Counted from the first letter of the stretch, positions 1 to 7,405 are shown. The stretch: 12,427 bases of DNA from JBMOLK01 sp049325575 (GCA_049325575.1 JBMOLK010000149.1:1-12427); one strand, 5' to 3'. The notes: generated by a model not told the origin, from the sequence alone. A program made the numbers and translations.

Positions 1-354
1 GGGAAACGTTCTCGCAGCATCGCCGTGAAAGCCATTTAGATAAGCTCCAACGTCAATACTAATAATATCGCCATCTTTTAACTCTCTTAAACCAGGTATA
101 CCGTGGACAACCTCGTCATTGACCGATGAACAAATACTGCCAGGAAAATCTATCGCACCTGGATATACCGCTTTATAGCCCTTGAAGGAAGGAGTTGCTC
201 CATTTTTCCTGATGACTTCCTCTGCAATCCTATCCAGCTCTATTGTCGTAACTCCAGGCTTAAGAGCCTCTTCAACTTCTTTTAGTGCAAGAGCAACTAC
301 TTCTCCCGCTTTTCTCATTAGGTCAATTTCATTTCGTGTCTTTTTTGATATCAT
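1..354 (-). CDS. map: Methionine aminopeptidase type I, N-terminal part (cut by window edge)
   Basis: Cytosolic metalloenzyme that removes the initiator methionine from new proteins. The first 118 codons are present and the frame is open to base 1; the family is about 250 residues, so the C-terminal half lies outside. Translation starts MISKKTRNEIDLMRKAGEVV. The segment NDEVVHGIPG (79-88) holds the conserved active-site His84. SIDVG (99-103) and HGDAARTF (110-117) hold the first two metal-ligand aspartates, Asp101 and Asp112; the later His and two Glu ligands would lie beyond the edge. The ATG at 354-352 overlaps the adk stop as ATGA, and only a weak GGGG (365-362) precedes it, so translation is probably coupled to adk. 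This secY-adk-map order is usual in Firmicutes. Identity is very secure; completeness cannot be judged. Confidence 0.96.
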   Translation of the reverse strand, partial: MISKKTRNEIDLMRKAGEVVALALKEVEEALKPGVTTIELDRIAEEVIRKNGATPSFKGYKAVYPGAIDFPGSICSSVNDEVVHGIPGLRELKDGDIISIDVGAYLNGFHGDAARTFP

Positions 355-1004
355 TTCAAAACCCCATCTAAAGCTTTTAATACTTCACTGGAAGTTTCAT
401 CTACACTTTCTCTTCCATAAACTGTAATAAGTTTCCCTTTTCTCTCATAATATTCTATTAGAGGTGCGGTTTGCTTGTGATAAGTCTTAAGTCTTTGAAT
501 AACTGTTTCTTCCTTATCATCATCTCTCTGAATTACAGTTGACTTGCAATTATTACATATATCTTTTTCAGAAGTTGGTTTAAATATTATATGATAACTC
601 ATCCCACAATTCGGGCATACCCTTCTGCCTGATAGTCTATCTATAATACTACTATCCGAAACAGAAATATTCAAGACACAATCAAGGGTTATACCCATAT
701 CCTGTAAAATATCATCAAGCTTTTCTGCCTGCTCAATAGTTCTTGGAAATCCATCCAGTATAAAACCGCTTTTACAGTCAGGCTGTTTTAGACGATCTTT
801 GACTATGTCAATTGTAACCTCATCCGGTACCAATAGACCCTTGTCAATATATTCCTTGGCTTTTTTCCCAAGTTCTGTACCTTCTTTAATATTACTTCTG
901 AAAATATCTCCAGTTGATATATGAGGTACATTATACTTTTGTGATAAATTTACTGCTTGTGTTCCTTTGCCTGCACCAGGTGCACCTAAAAGAATGAGTT
1001 GCAT
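351..1004 (-). CDS. adk: Adenylate kinase, zinc-LID form
   Basis: Cytosolic enzyme that interconverts ATP + AMP and 2 ADP, setting adenylate balance. It has 217 residues, the usual length for the long bacterial form. The P-loop GAPGAGKGT is at residues 7-15, the AMP-site motif DGFPRT at 84-89, and the LID domain carries Cys130, Cys133, Cys150 and Cys153 (two CxxC pairs), the structural zinc site known from Gram-positive enzymes. The start is ATG at 1004, preceded by GGAGG with a 5-nt gap. An in-frame TTG at 1016 overlaps that ribosome binding site and would add four residues, so it was not used. The gene follows secY after a longer spacer (about 63 nt) and its TGA overlaps the map start, so adk and map form a tight pair. 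Confidence 0.98.
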   Translation of the reverse strand: MQLILLGAPGAGKGTQAVNLSQKYNVPHISTGDIFRSNIKEGTELGKKAKEYIDKGLLVPDEVTIDIVKDRLKQPDCKSGFILDGFPRTIEQAEKLDDILQDMGITLDCVLNISVSDSSIIDRLSGRRVCPNCGMSYHIIFKPTSEKDICNNCKSTVIQRDDDKEETVIQRLKTYHKQTAPLIEYYERKGKLITVYGRESVDETSSEVLKALDGVLK

Positions 1005-1027
1005 TGTATCCTCCAAGCTTACTATTT

Positions 1028-1057
1028 ATATTATTAACCAATTACAGTGTATTACAA
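1028..1057 (-). promoter_or_regulatory. Possible weak internal promoter before adk-map
   Basis: The AT-rich secY-adk spacer contains TTGTAA (1057-1052) and TAATAT (1033-1028) separated by 18 nt, each matching the sigma-A consensus at four of six positions. It would give adk and map extra transcription independent of the ribosomal operon. In DNA this AT-rich, such matches arise by chance, so this is only a candidate. Confidence 0.25.
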
Positions 1058-1067
1058 TTTTAAAATA

Positions 1068-2354
1068 TTATTCTAAGAACCCTTTATAATGTCTCATAAG
1101 CATTTGTGATTCTATCTGCTTTACAGTTTCTAAAGCAACACCAACCAGAATCAAAACACCTGTTCCCGCAAACCAGACTCCATCTATACGAGTTACCTTT
1201 CCTACAACAGCCGGGAATATTTGTAGTATTGCAAGGAACAATGCAGAGAACCATGTTATCCTGTTAAGCACTTTGTAAATATAATCTGAAGTCGGCTTAC
1301 CAGGTCTTATTCCAGGTATAAATCCACCATTCTTCTTCATATTGTTTGCCAGTTCAATTGGGTTAAACTGGATAAATGTATAGAAGAATGTAAAGAACAT
1401 AACAAGAACACCTGAAATAAGAGCTACCCATATGCTTTTTTGTGCATTCCTGAAAAACTCTACTACCGGGTGAGTGGAAGTTGGCCAGAAAAACGATACC
1501 AGTGTAGAAGGAAGAGCAACAAATGACATGGCAAAAATTATAGGAATAACCCCTGCCAGGTTAACCTTAATCGGAATATGTGTGCTCTGTCCACCGTACA
1601 TTTTTCTTCCTACAACCCTTTTTGCATACTGGACCGGAATCCTTCTCTCTGCCTGCTGCACCCAAACAACTGCTGCAATTATACCTACAAATATTACAAC
1701 AACTGCTAAAACTCCAAGGACACCTAATATACCCTGACCAAAGTTTCCGGCTATAAAGTTGGAGTATACAAAGTAGGCACCTGCAGGTCCTCTAGATACT
1801 ATACCGGCAAAAATTATCATTGATATACCGTTTCCGATTCCGTATTCGGTAATCTGCTCTCCAAGCCACATCAAAAACGCTGTACCTGCTGTAAATGACA
1901 AAGTTATAGTTAGGAAAGTAAATACATTTCTTTCACTAACAGCTGCACCCAATCCAAAATATAGAGCTGTAGCTTGCAGGAATCCGAGAACTACTGTGCC
2001 ATATCTTATATATTGGCCAATAATCTTTCTTCCTTCTTCCCCTTCTTTTGCTAGCTGCTCAAGTTTGGGGATTGCTACAGTTAAAAGCTGCATAATGATC
2101 GAAGCGTTAATATAAGGTGTTATACTCATAGCGAAGATAGTTGCATTAGCAAAAGCTCCGCCTGATACTATATCAAAGAAACCGAAAATTGTTCCCCCAC
2201 TAACCAGTTCCTTCAATTTTTGAGGGTCCAATCCAGGTACAGGTATATAAGAACCTATCCTGAAAATAAATAACATTATCAATGTTAGAAACATTTTTCT
2301 TCTCAAATCAGGTATTTTCCAGGCATTTCTTATAGTTTCTAGCATTCCACCCAT
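1068..2354 (-). CDS. secY: Protein translocase channel subunit SecY
   Basis: Central pore of the Sec translocon in the cytoplasmic membrane; with SecE and SecG it exports or inserts proteins driven by SecA or the ribosome. It has 428 residues with ten hydrophobic segments, the first at about 22-38. The segment at 55-92 (FGFFDIVSGGAFANATIFAM and on) covers the plug and TM2 region. The cytoplasmic loop QQAERRIPVQYAKR (233-246) and the loop KKNGGFIPGIRPGKPT (340-355), where ribosome and SecA dock, are intact, and the tail ends RHYKGFLE. The ATG at 2354 has GAGGTGAT upstream, embedded in the last codons of rplO, whose TAG ends one base before it; a second in-frame ATG at 2345 lacks as good a site. 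Tight spacing implies coupling to rplO. Confidence 0.98.
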   Translation of the reverse strand: MGGMLETIRNAWKIPDLRRKMFLTLIMLFIFRIGSYIPVPGLDPQKLKELVSGGTIFGFFDIVSGGAFANATIFAMSITPYINASIIMQLLTVAIPKLEQLAKEGEEGRKIIGQYIRYGTVVLGFLQATALYFGLGAAVSERNVFTFLTITLSFTAGTAFLMWLGEQITEYGIGNGISMIIFAGIVSRGPAGAYFVYSNFIAGNFGQGILGVLGVLAVVVIFVGIIAAVVWVQQAERRIPVQYAKRVVGRKMYGGQSTHIPIKVNLAGVIPIIFAMSFVALPSTLVSFFWPTSTHPVVEFFRNAQKSIWVALISGVLVMFFTFFYTFIQFNPIELANNMKKNGGFIPGIRPGKPTSDYIYKVLNRITWFSALFLAILQIFPAVVGKVTRIDGVWFAGTGVLILVGVALETVKQIESQMLMRHYKGFLE

Positions 2355-2355
2355 A

Positions 2356-2799
2356 CTATATCACCTCGACCTTTCCTCCTGCAGCCTCTATTTTTTCTGA
2401 AGCCGACTTGGTAAATTTCGCCGCCTTTACAGTAAGTTTCTTACTTAAATCTCCATTACCTAATATTGCAACTCCATCAACTACTTTTTTTACTAAGCCT
2501 TTTTCTTTTAAGAGATCTTCTGTTACTACAGTTCCGTTATCGAATGCATTTAGTTCTGAAACATTAACTTCTGCAAAAACTTTTGCAAAAAGTTTATTAT
2601 TAAAACCTCTTTTCGGAACCCTTCTATAAAGAGGCATCTGTCCACCTTCAAATCCAGGTCTTACACCGCCGCCGGCACGGGCATTCTGTCCCTTATGTCC
2701 CTTACCTGCAGTTTTACCGGTACCGCTTCCGTGTCCTCTACCTTTTCTTTTAGGCAGCTTCTTTGACCCTGGAACAGGTTGTAATTCAAATAACTTCAT
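2356..2799 (-). CDS. rplO: 50S ribosomal protein L15
   Basis: Late-assembling large-subunit protein binding 23S rRNA. Its 147 residues are the normal bacterial length. The N-terminal half is a basic, glycine-rich extension (KRKGRGHGSGTGKTAGKGHK, 17-36; GGGVRPGFEGGQMPLYRR, 43-60) that threads into rRNA, followed by the globular domain. The ATG at 2799 is preceded by GGGAGGTG with a 7-nt gap. The gene lies 14 nt after rpmD and one base before secY; the rpmD-rplO-secY order is standard for the spc block. Confidence 0.98.
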   Translation of the reverse strand: MKLFELQPVPGSKKLPKRKGRGHGSGTGKTAGKGHKGQNARAGGGVRPGFEGGQMPLYRRVPKRGFNNKLFAKVFAEVNVSELNAFDNGTVVTEDLLKEKGLVKKVVDGVAILGNGDLSKKLTVKAAKFTKSASEKIEAAGGKVEVI

Positions 2800-2813
2800 G
2801 GATTACACCTCCC

Positions 2814-2993
2814 TTATATTTCTTCTACTGATAAGACATGTTCAACTTTTCTAATCATACCTCTTATTTGAGGATTATCCTGCTGTTCTACACAAGCCCC
2901 TATTTTTCTTAAGCCTAAAGCCTTAACAGTTGCAGCTTGCGCTTCCTTTAATTTATTGGTACTCTTTACCAAAGTTATTTTTAGCTTTGCCAC
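2814..2993 (-). CDS. rpmD: 50S ribosomal protein L30
   Basis: Small large-subunit protein of 59 residues, typical for the family and easily missed because it is short and starts with GTG. The translation begins MAKLKITLVKSTNK, continues ATVKALGLRKIG (21-32), and ends RGMIRKVEHVLSVEEI; these match the L30 ferredoxin-like fold pattern (KITLVKS, the TVKALGL helix, the PQIRGMI loop and a hydrophobic end). The GTG at 2993 has AGGAGG (3007-3002) with an 8-nt gap; that site overlaps the stop codon of rpsE. Position between rpsE and rplO confirms the call. Confidence 0.97.
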   Translation of the reverse strand: MAKLKITLVKSTNKLKEAQAATVKALGLRKIGACVEQQDNPQIRGMIRKVEHVLSVEEI

Positions 2994-3005
2994 TAGAGTT
3001 CCCTC

Positions 3006-3506
3006 CTAACCTAAAACTTCTTCTACTGTTTTATTACGAAGCTTGGCAACTTCTTCTATTGTCTTTAGCTGAGAGAGACCTTCGATAGTAGCATGAACCA
3101 TATTGATCGGGTTATTAGACCCTAATGATTTTGTTCTGATATCCTTAATACCTGCTAATTCCAGAACGGCTCTTACCGGACCTCCAGCTATAACTCCAGT
3201 ACCTGCGCCAGCCGGCTTTAAAAGAACCTTACCTGCGCCAAATTCACCCATAATTTCATGAGGAATTGTTGTTTCAACCAATGGAACCTTTACTAGATTC
3301 TTCTTAGCATCTTCTATACCTTTTCTGATGGCATCGGGTATTTCTGCCGCTTTACCCATTCCGGTTCCTACATGACCATTTTCGTCTCCAACAACCACCA
3401 ATGCACTAAAGCGAAAGTTTCTACCACCCTTAACAACCTTAGTAACACGCCCAATATTAACTACCTTTTCTTTAAGATCCAAAACACTGGCATCTATGCG
3501 TTGCAA
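3006..3506 (-). CDS. rpsE: 30S ribosomal protein S5
   Basis: Small-subunit protein that helps decoding accuracy and lines the mRNA entry region. It has 166 residues, a normal length. The N-terminal double-stranded-RNA-binding-like domain contains VVKGGRNFRFSALVVVGD (24-41), whose loop VKGGRN is where spectinomycin-resistance changes fall in other species, and NGHVGTGMGKAAE (43-55). The C-terminal domain holds the GAGTGVIAGGPVRAVLE motif. Translation begins at TTG (3506-3504): AAAGGAGG (3523-3516) lies 9 nt upstream, and no ATG or GTG precedes the conserved MQRID start. It follows rplR after 19 nt. Confidence 0.97.
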   Translation of the reverse strand: MQRIDASVLDLKEKVVNIGRVTKVVKGGRNFRFSALVVVGDENGHVGTGMGKAAEIPDAIRKGIEDAKKNLVKVPLVETTIPHEIMGEFGAGKVLLKPAGAGTGVIAGGPVRAVLELAGIKDIRTKSLGSNNPINMVHATIEGLSQLKTIEEVAKLRNKTVEEVLG

Positions 3507-3525
3507 ATTGTTCTCCCTCCTTTTT

Positions 3526-3894
3526 CTAAAACTCTAATCCTGCTTCCCTTGCAGCTTCTGCAAGTTCTTTTATTCTACCGTGATATAAATATCCGCCTCT
3601 ATCAAATACAACCTTCTTTATACCACTGTCAATTGCTTTCTTCGCAACAAGCTTGCCAACTTCTTTAGCTGCTTCCTTGTTTCCGCAGTAGCCAACCTTA
3701 CCTTTTATATCCTTATCAAGCGACGAAGCTGAAACAAGAGTTTTTCCGGTTGTATCATCTATAACCTGAGCATAAATATTTGTCAAACTTCTAAATACGT
3801 TTAAGCGTGGACGTTCTTCTGTTCCCATTATCTTTTTACGTACTCTTATATGTTTTCTTACTCTAGCAACATTTTTACTAGGCTTTATTATCAT
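3526..3894 (-). CDS. rplR: 50S ribosomal protein L18
   Basis: 5S rRNA-binding protein of the central protuberance, working with L5 and the 5S rRNA. It has 122 residues, the usual size. Conserved parts include the basic N-terminal region RVRKHIRVRKKIMGT (11-25), then ERPRLNVFRSLTNIYAQVID and the C-terminal VVFDRGGYLYHGRIKELAEA. ATG at 3894 is preceded by GGAGGGAG about 9-12 nt upstream. The gene starts 16 nt after the rplF stop and precedes rpsE. A fragment of the 5S rRNA it would bind is encoded at the right end of this window. Confidence 0.97.
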   Translation of the reverse strand: MIIKPSKNVARVRKHIRVRKKIMGTEERPRLNVFRSLTNIYAQVIDDTTGKTLVSASSLDKDIKGKVGYCGNKEAAKEVGKLVAKKAIDSGIKKVVFDRGGYLYHGRIKELAEAAREAGLEF

Positions 3895-3910
3895 CTAGTC
3901 TCACTCCCTC

Positions 3911-4462
3911 CTACTTCTTACCTTTGCCGCCTGTTTTACCTTCTTTACGTCTAATCACTTCTGTCTCATACTTAATGCCTTTTCCTTTATAGACTTCCGG
4001 TTCTCTCTTACCTCTTATCTTGGCAGCAAATTCTCCCACTGCCTGCTTGTCAATTCCCTTAACAATGATCTTGTTTGGTGCTGGAACTTCTACAGTTATG
4101 CCTGCAGGTTCTTCCATTTCTACCGGGTGTGAGTAACCTAAAGTTAAAACCAGTTTCTTGCCTTGCTTTTGAGCTCTGTATCCTACACCATTTATATCCA
4201 AAGCTTTTTCATAGCCCTGAGTCACACCTACAACCATATTGTTTACCAACGATCTGGTAAGGCCATGTAATGCTTTATGACTTTTTTCTTCAGATGGCCT
4301 TTGAATTAAAATTTTACCATCTTCTACTTTTATAATCATATCCTTATGAAACTCTTTTGTCAAAGTTCCTTTTTGCCCTTTAACAGTTAATGTATTATTC
4401 TCTCCAATTTTAACATCTACGCCGCCTGGAACAACTACGGGCATTCTACCTATTCTTGACAT
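3911..4462 (-). CDS. rplF: 50S ribosomal protein L6
   Basis: Large-subunit protein near the factor-binding site, with two related domains. Its 183 residues are slightly above the usual 175-180 because of a basic GKTGGKGKK tail. It starts MSRIGRMPVVVPGGVDV; the C-terminal domain contains the family signature PEVYKGKGIKYETEVIRRKEGK. ATG at 4462 has AGGAGGTG six nt upstream. A 69-nt spacer with an inverted repeat separates it from rpsH. Confidence 0.98.
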   Translation of the reverse strand: MSRIGRMPVVVPGGVDVKIGENNTLTVKGQKGTLTKEFHKDMIIKVEDGKILIQRPSEEKSHKALHGLTRSLVNNMVVGVTQGYEKALDINGVGYRAQKQGKKLVLTLGYSHPVEMEEPAGITVEVPAPNKIIVKGIDKQAVGEFAAKIRGKREPEVYKGKGIKYETEVIRRKEGKTGGKGKK

Positions 4463-4489
4463 TATGGCACCTCCTGTCCTTAATATTAT

Positions 4490-4512
4490 GAGTTCATTCT
4501 ATTAAAGAACTC
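4490..4512 (-). repeat. Inverted repeat in the rpsH-rplF spacer
   Basis: Perfect 6-bp arms GAGTTC (4512-4507) and GAACTC (4495-4490) with an 11-nt loop, lying between the rpsH stop and the rplF ribosome binding site. No U-run follows, so it is not a standard terminator. It could be an RNA processing site, a modest stem affecting rplF translation, or chance. Confidence 0.4.
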
Positions 4513-4531
4513 TTTTCAGAAACTATCTTTA

Positions 4532-4930
4532 TTACCATACAAAAGCTAATACTTCTCCGCCTACACCTGCAGCTCTTGCTTTCTTATCAGTCATAACACC
4601 CCTGGATGTTGATATTATAGCTATTCCAAGACCTCCAAGAACTCTTGGCACTTCGCCTTTACCCGCATAAACTCTTAACCCGGGCTTACTTATTCTCTTG
4701 ATGCCTGTTATTACATTCTGCTTAGCTGGAGTATATTTAAGTTTAATTCTCATTACACCCTGCTTACCATCTTCTATAACATCTATCCCTTTAATATATC
4801 CCTCTTCCAACAATATACCTGCTATTGACCTCTTAAGATTAGAAGCTGGTATATCAACTGTTTCATGTTTTGCAGAACTAGCATTTCTTATCCTGGTCAA
4901 CATATCTGCGATTACATCTGTTGCCTGCAT
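4532..4930 (-). CDS. rpsH: 30S ribosomal protein S8
   Basis: Primary 16S rRNA-binding protein of the small-subunit platform. It has 132 residues, a normal length. The N-terminus MQATDVIADMLTRIRNA and the C-terminal signature GLGIAIISTSRGVMTDKKA (100-118) are diagnostic. ATG at 4930 is preceded by AAGGAGG with an 8-nt gap. In E. coli S8 represses the spc operon by binding mRNA near rplE; the sequence alone does not show whether that happens here. It sits 26 nt after rpsN. Confidence 0.98.
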   Translation of the reverse strand: MQATDVIADMLTRIRNASSAKHETVDIPASNLKRSIAGILLEEGYIKGIDVIEDGKQGVMRIKLKYTPAKQNVITGIKRISKPGLRVYAGKGEVPRVLGGLGIAIISTSRGVMTDKKARAAGVGGEVLAFVW

Positions 4931-4956
4931 ATGTTTAACCTCCTTTCATAAGATAA

Positions 4957-5142
4957 TTACCAACTTGCTTTTCGAACACCTGGTATTTGCCCTTTATAGG
5001 CTAATACCCTAAAGCATAAACGACATATACCGAACTTTCTCATGTAAGCGTGCGGCCTTCCACACAGTTTACATCTGTTATATGCTCTCGTTGCATACTT
5101 TGGTGTTCTCTGCTGCTTCAAAATCATTGCCTTTTTTGCCAC
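4957..5142 (-). CDS. rpsN: 30S ribosomal protein S14, zinc-binding type
   Basis: Small-subunit head protein in the short, zinc-ribbon form (often called rpsZ or S14 type Z). It has 61 residues, exactly the usual length. Cys24, Cys27, Cys40 and Cys43 form the two CxxC pairs (RCKLCGRP and ICRLCF); the tail YKGQIPGVRKASW is invariant in the family. The start is GTG at 5142, with AAAGGAGG 9 nt upstream. An in-frame TTG at 5148 would lie only 3 nt from that site and was rejected. The ribosome binding site overlaps the rplE stop codon, so the two are likely coupled. Confidence 0.97.
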   Translation of the reverse strand: MAKKAMILKQQRTPKYATRAYNRCKLCGRPHAYMRKFGICRLCFRVLAYKGQIPGVRKASW

Positions 5143-5151
5143 GCTCAAATC

Positions 5152-5159
5152 CCTCCTTT
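5152..5159 (-). promoter_or_regulatory. Ribosome binding site deciding the rpsN start
   Basis: AAAGGAGG overlaps the first base of the rplE stop region. It is 9 nt from the GTG at 5142 but only 3 nt from the TTG at 5148, which fixes the shorter 61-residue S14. Confidence 0.85.
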
Positions 5160-5701
5160 TAGCTCTGGCTGAACGGCATACCTAACTGTTTAAGCAGTTC
5201 CTTAGCTTCTTCATCAGTTTTTGCCGTCGTTACAAAAGTTATATCCATTCCTCTTATCTTATCAACCTTATCATAATCAATTTCAGGGAATATAAGCTGT
5301 TCCTTGACACCCATAGAGTAGTTTCCCCTACCATCGAAGGAATTTCCAGGCACACCTCTAAAGTCTCTAACTCTCGGTAGAGCGATGTTTATAAGCTTAT
5401 CTGCAAACTCATACATCTTATCCCCTCTTAGAGTTACTTTACATCCTATATTCATGCCAACTCTTAGCTTAAAAGCCGCTACTGATTTTTTTGCTTTTGT
5501 TACAACAGGTTTCTGACCAGTAACCAAAGCCATATCATTTACTGCCGCATCCATAGCTTTAGCGTTTTCCTTTACATCTCCAACGCCCATGTTCAAAACA
5601 ATCTTTTCAAGTTTCGGTATTTGCATTACGCTTTTGTAGTTAAACTTTGCTTGTAATGCCGGAACTACTTCCTTTATATATTTATCCTTTAATCTTGGCA
5701 T
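5159..5701 (-). CDS. rplE: 50S ribosomal protein L5
   Basis: 5S rRNA-binding protein of the central protuberance that also touches the P-site tRNA. It has 180 residues, the standard length. Signatures seen: PKLEKIVLNMGVGD (29-42), TGQKPVVTKAKKSVAAFKLR (61-80), the ALPRVRDFRGV segment (107-117) and GRGNYSMGVKEQLIFPEIDY (125-144). ATG at 5701 follows AAAGGAGGT with a short gap. It lies 32 nt after rplX and 16 nt before the rpsN start. Confidence 0.98.
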   Translation of the reverse strand: MPRLKDKYIKEVVPALQAKFNYKSVMQIPKLEKIVLNMGVGDVKENAKAMDAAVNDMALVTGQKPVVTKAKKSVAAFKLRVGMNIGCKVTLRGDKMYEFADKLINIALPRVRDFRGVPGNSFDGRGNYSMGVKEQLIFPEIDYDKVDKIRGMDITFVTTAKTDEEAKELLKQLGMPFSQS

Positions 5702-5733
5702 TTAATTACCTCCTTTCGAACATAGTCCTTGTA

Positions 5734-6078
5734 TCAATCTTTAGCCTCTTTCACTATGTCTATTGTACCGCCACATTTCTTGCACTCTCTATCTTTTTCT
5801 CCATTTTCCAATATATGCTTTCTGGTTCTGGTAGGCTTGCCGCATTTTGGGCACACCAACATAACTTTTGAACTGTGTATTGGTGACTCCTGATGAATTA
5901 TACCACCTTGCTGATATTGTGATCTGGGCTTCTTATGCTTTGTTCTCATATTTACGCCTTCAACCAGTACCATGCTGTCATCAAGAAAAACTTTCAGAAC
6001 CTTGCCCTTCTTTTTCTCATCTTTTCCGTTTAATACTATTACTGTATCGCCTTTTTTTACGTGGACTTTATTTTTCAA
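5734..6078 (-). CDS. rplX: 50S ribosomal protein L24 with zinc ribbon
   Basis: Assembly-initiating large-subunit protein at the exit-tunnel rim. Its 114 residues are somewhat more than the usual 100-105. The N-terminal KOW domain is seen in VHVKKGDTVIVLNGKDEKKKGKV (5-27, longer motif shown only in part here). The C-terminal part holds two CxxC pairs, Cys76/Cys79 (CPKCGKP) and Cys99/Cys102 (CKKCGG), so it is the zinc-binding variant of L24. The start is TTG at 6078, with GGGAGGAGG (6096-6088) 9 nt upstream and no better ATG or GTG in reach. The ribosome binding site abuts the rplN stop. Confidence 0.97.
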   Translation of the reverse strand: MKNKVHVKKGDTVIVLNGKDEKKKGKVLKVFLDDSMVLVEGVNMRTKHKKPRSQYQQGGIIHQESPIHSSKVMLVCPKCGKPTRTRKHILENGEKDRECKKCGGTIDIVKEAKD

Positions 6079-6096
6079 TTTAAGCCGCCTCCTCCC

Positions 6097-6465
6097 TTAT
6101 AAGACTTCTGGCGCGAGGGACAATATTTTCATATATTCCTTATCCCTTAATTCCCTTGCAACAGGTCCAAATATACGAGTTCCTCTTGGATTCTTATCTT
6201 CTTTAATAATTACTGCTGCATTCTCATCAAACTTTATATAAGAACCGTCAGGTCTTCTTACTCCTCTTTTTGAACGCACTACTACGCACTTAACAACATC
6301 GCCTTTTTTAACAACTCCACCGGGTGTTGCATCTTTAACTGAAGCTACTATAACATCACCTATATTTGCATACTTTCTCCAAGAACCGCCAAGAACCTTT
6401 ATACACATAAGTTTCTTTGCTCCTGTATTATCAGCAACTTTCAGTGTTGTTTGTACTTGAATCAT
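6097..6465 (-). CDS. rplN: 50S ribosomal protein L14
   Basis: Highly conserved large-subunit protein at the subunit interface (bridge with 16S rRNA) and contact point for L19. 122 residues is the invariant family length. Diagnostic segments: LKVADNTGAKKLMCIKVLGG (8-27), NIGDVIVASVKDATPGGVVK (34-53), and the end RGTRIFGPVARELRDKEYMK (94-113) followed by ILSLAPEVL. ATG at 6465 follows AAAGGAGG at good spacing. It opens the spc part of the cluster, 25 nt after rpsQ, with no promoter or terminator between, so S10 and spc blocks appear to be one unit. Confidence 0.99.
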   Translation of the reverse strand: MIQVQTTLKVADNTGAKKLMCIKVLGGSWRKYANIGDVIVASVKDATPGGVVKKGDVVKCVVVRSKRGVRRPDGSYIKFDENAAVIIKEDKNPRGTRIFGPVARELRDKEYMKILSLAPEVL

Positions 6466-6490
6466 ATTGGAACCTCCTTTCGCTTACTTT

Positions 6491-6748
6491 TTAACGGGCT
6501 CTCTCGATAATCTCAACAAGCCTCCACCTTTTATCCCTACTAAGTGGACGCGTTTCCATAACCTTAACCTTATCCCCGACTTTACACTCATTGTTTTCAT
6601 CATGAGCTTTTAGTTTATAAGTTCTCTTAACGAACTTTTTATAAAGTGGGTGTTTTACTGAACCTTCTATGCTCACTACAATAGTTTTATCCATCTTATC
6701 ACTGGTAACTTTGCCTACCCTTGTTTTTCTTAGAGCTCTATCAGCCAA
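6491..6748 (-). CDS. rpsQ: 30S ribosomal protein S17
   Basis: Small-subunit OB-fold protein binding 16S rRNA near helix 11. It has 85 residues, a standard length. KTRVGKVTSDKMDKTIVVSI (8-27), HPLYKKF and GDKVKVMETRPLSRDKRWRL (58-77) are family signatures. The start is TTG at 6748: AAAGGAGGT (6765-6757) lies 8 nt upstream, and the residues after it (ADRALRKTR) agree with the usual N-terminus. It follows rpmC by 26 nt. Confidence 0.97.
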   Translation of the reverse strand: MADRALRKTRVGKVTSDKMDKTIVVSIEGSVKHPLYKKFVKRTYKLKAHDENNECKVGDKVKVMETRPLSRDKRWRLVEIIERAR

Positions 6749-6774
6749 TTAAACCTACCTCCTTTCAAGGCATA

Positions 6775-6978
6775 CTATACCTCTATACCCTTAAGTTCTC
6801 TTTCCTTCAAAATTGTCTTTATGCGAGCAATTGATTTCTTTACATCCTTCAACTTCATAGGGTTTTCAAGCTGATTTGTAGCATGTTGAAACCGCAGCTT
6901 AAAAAGTTCTGATTTCAACTCTCCCAATTCCTTTTGTAATTCTGTTTGTGATTTTTCTCTTATTTCGTTAGCTTTCAT
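6775..6978 (-). CDS. rpmC: 50S ribosomal protein L29
   Basis: Small helical protein beside the tunnel exit, part of the docking site for trigger factor and the Sec and SRP machinery. It has 67 residues (family 60-70), beginning MKANEIREKSQTELQKELGE. The LKSELFKLRFQHATNQLENP segment (21-40) and the KDVKKSIARIKTILKERE helix are typical. The ATG at 6978 lies inside the end of rplP, an 11-nt overlap. The only ribosome binding site is a weak GGTGGTGA (6991-6984) within rplP, so translation is probably coupled. A longer in-frame ORF reaching 7047 was rejected because its extra residues are unlike L29. Confidence 0.96.
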   Translation of the reverse strand: MKANEIREKSQTELQKELGELKSELFKLRFQHATNQLENPMKLKDVKKSIARIKTILKERELKGIEV

Positions 6979-7405
6979 TTGCTTCACCACCCATTTCTTC
7001 TTCGCGTGATACAAATTTACACTTAATGGGAAGTTTATGCATAGCAAGCCTTAGAGCTTCCCTTGCAATCTCTTCCGATACTCCAGCAATCTCAAACATT
7101 ATTCTTCCAGGCTTTACAACAGCTACCCAATACTCGGGAGATCCTTTACCACTACCCATACGGGTTTCAGCAGGTTTCTTTGTTACAGGTTTGTCTGGGA
7201 ATATTTTAATCCAAACCTTTCCGCCTCTTTTTATAAAACGAGTCATGGCTACCCTGGCAGCTTCTATCTGATTGCTTGTAATCCATGCAGGTTCAAGAGC
7301 CTGAAGTCCGAACTCTCCATGAGCAACCTTGTTACCTCTGGTTGCAACACCTTTTAATCTACCTCTTTGAACTTTTCTATGTTTAACTCTTTTAGGTAAT
7401 AACAT
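6968..7405 (-). CDS. rplP: 50S ribosomal protein L16
   Basis: Large-subunit protein near the A site and central protuberance, important for tRNA positioning and late assembly. It has 145 residues, a normal length. Signatures: MLLPKRVKHRKVQRGRLKG (1-19), VAHGEFGLQALEPAWITSNQ (27-46), ETRMGSGKGSPEYWVAVVKP (80-99) and the C-terminal EALRLAMHKLP. ATG at 7405 shares its A with the rpsC stop (TAATG), and AAGGAGGAG lies upstream inside rpsC. It overlaps rpmC by 11 nt on the other side. Confidence 0.98.
   Translation of the reverse strand: MLLPKRVKHRKVQRGRLKGVATRGNKVAHGEFGLQALEPAWITSNQIEAARVAMTRFIKRGGKVWIKIFPDKPVTKKPAETRMGSGKGSPEYWVAVVKPGRIMFEIAGVSEEIAREALRLAMHKLPIKCKFVSREEEMGGEANES

Noticed and set aside
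1005..1016. TTG start for adk at 1016
   Set aside because: The codons overlap the GGAGG that serves the ATG at 1004.
1474..1737. Open frames on the plus strand, such as those opposite secY, rplB and adk
   Set aside because: They lie antisense to well-conserved genes, lack ribosome binding sites and show no recognisable protein character.
6979..7047. Longer start for L29 at 7047
   Set aside because: It would lie deep in rplP and adds 23 residues unlike L29; MKANEI at 6978 is the family start.
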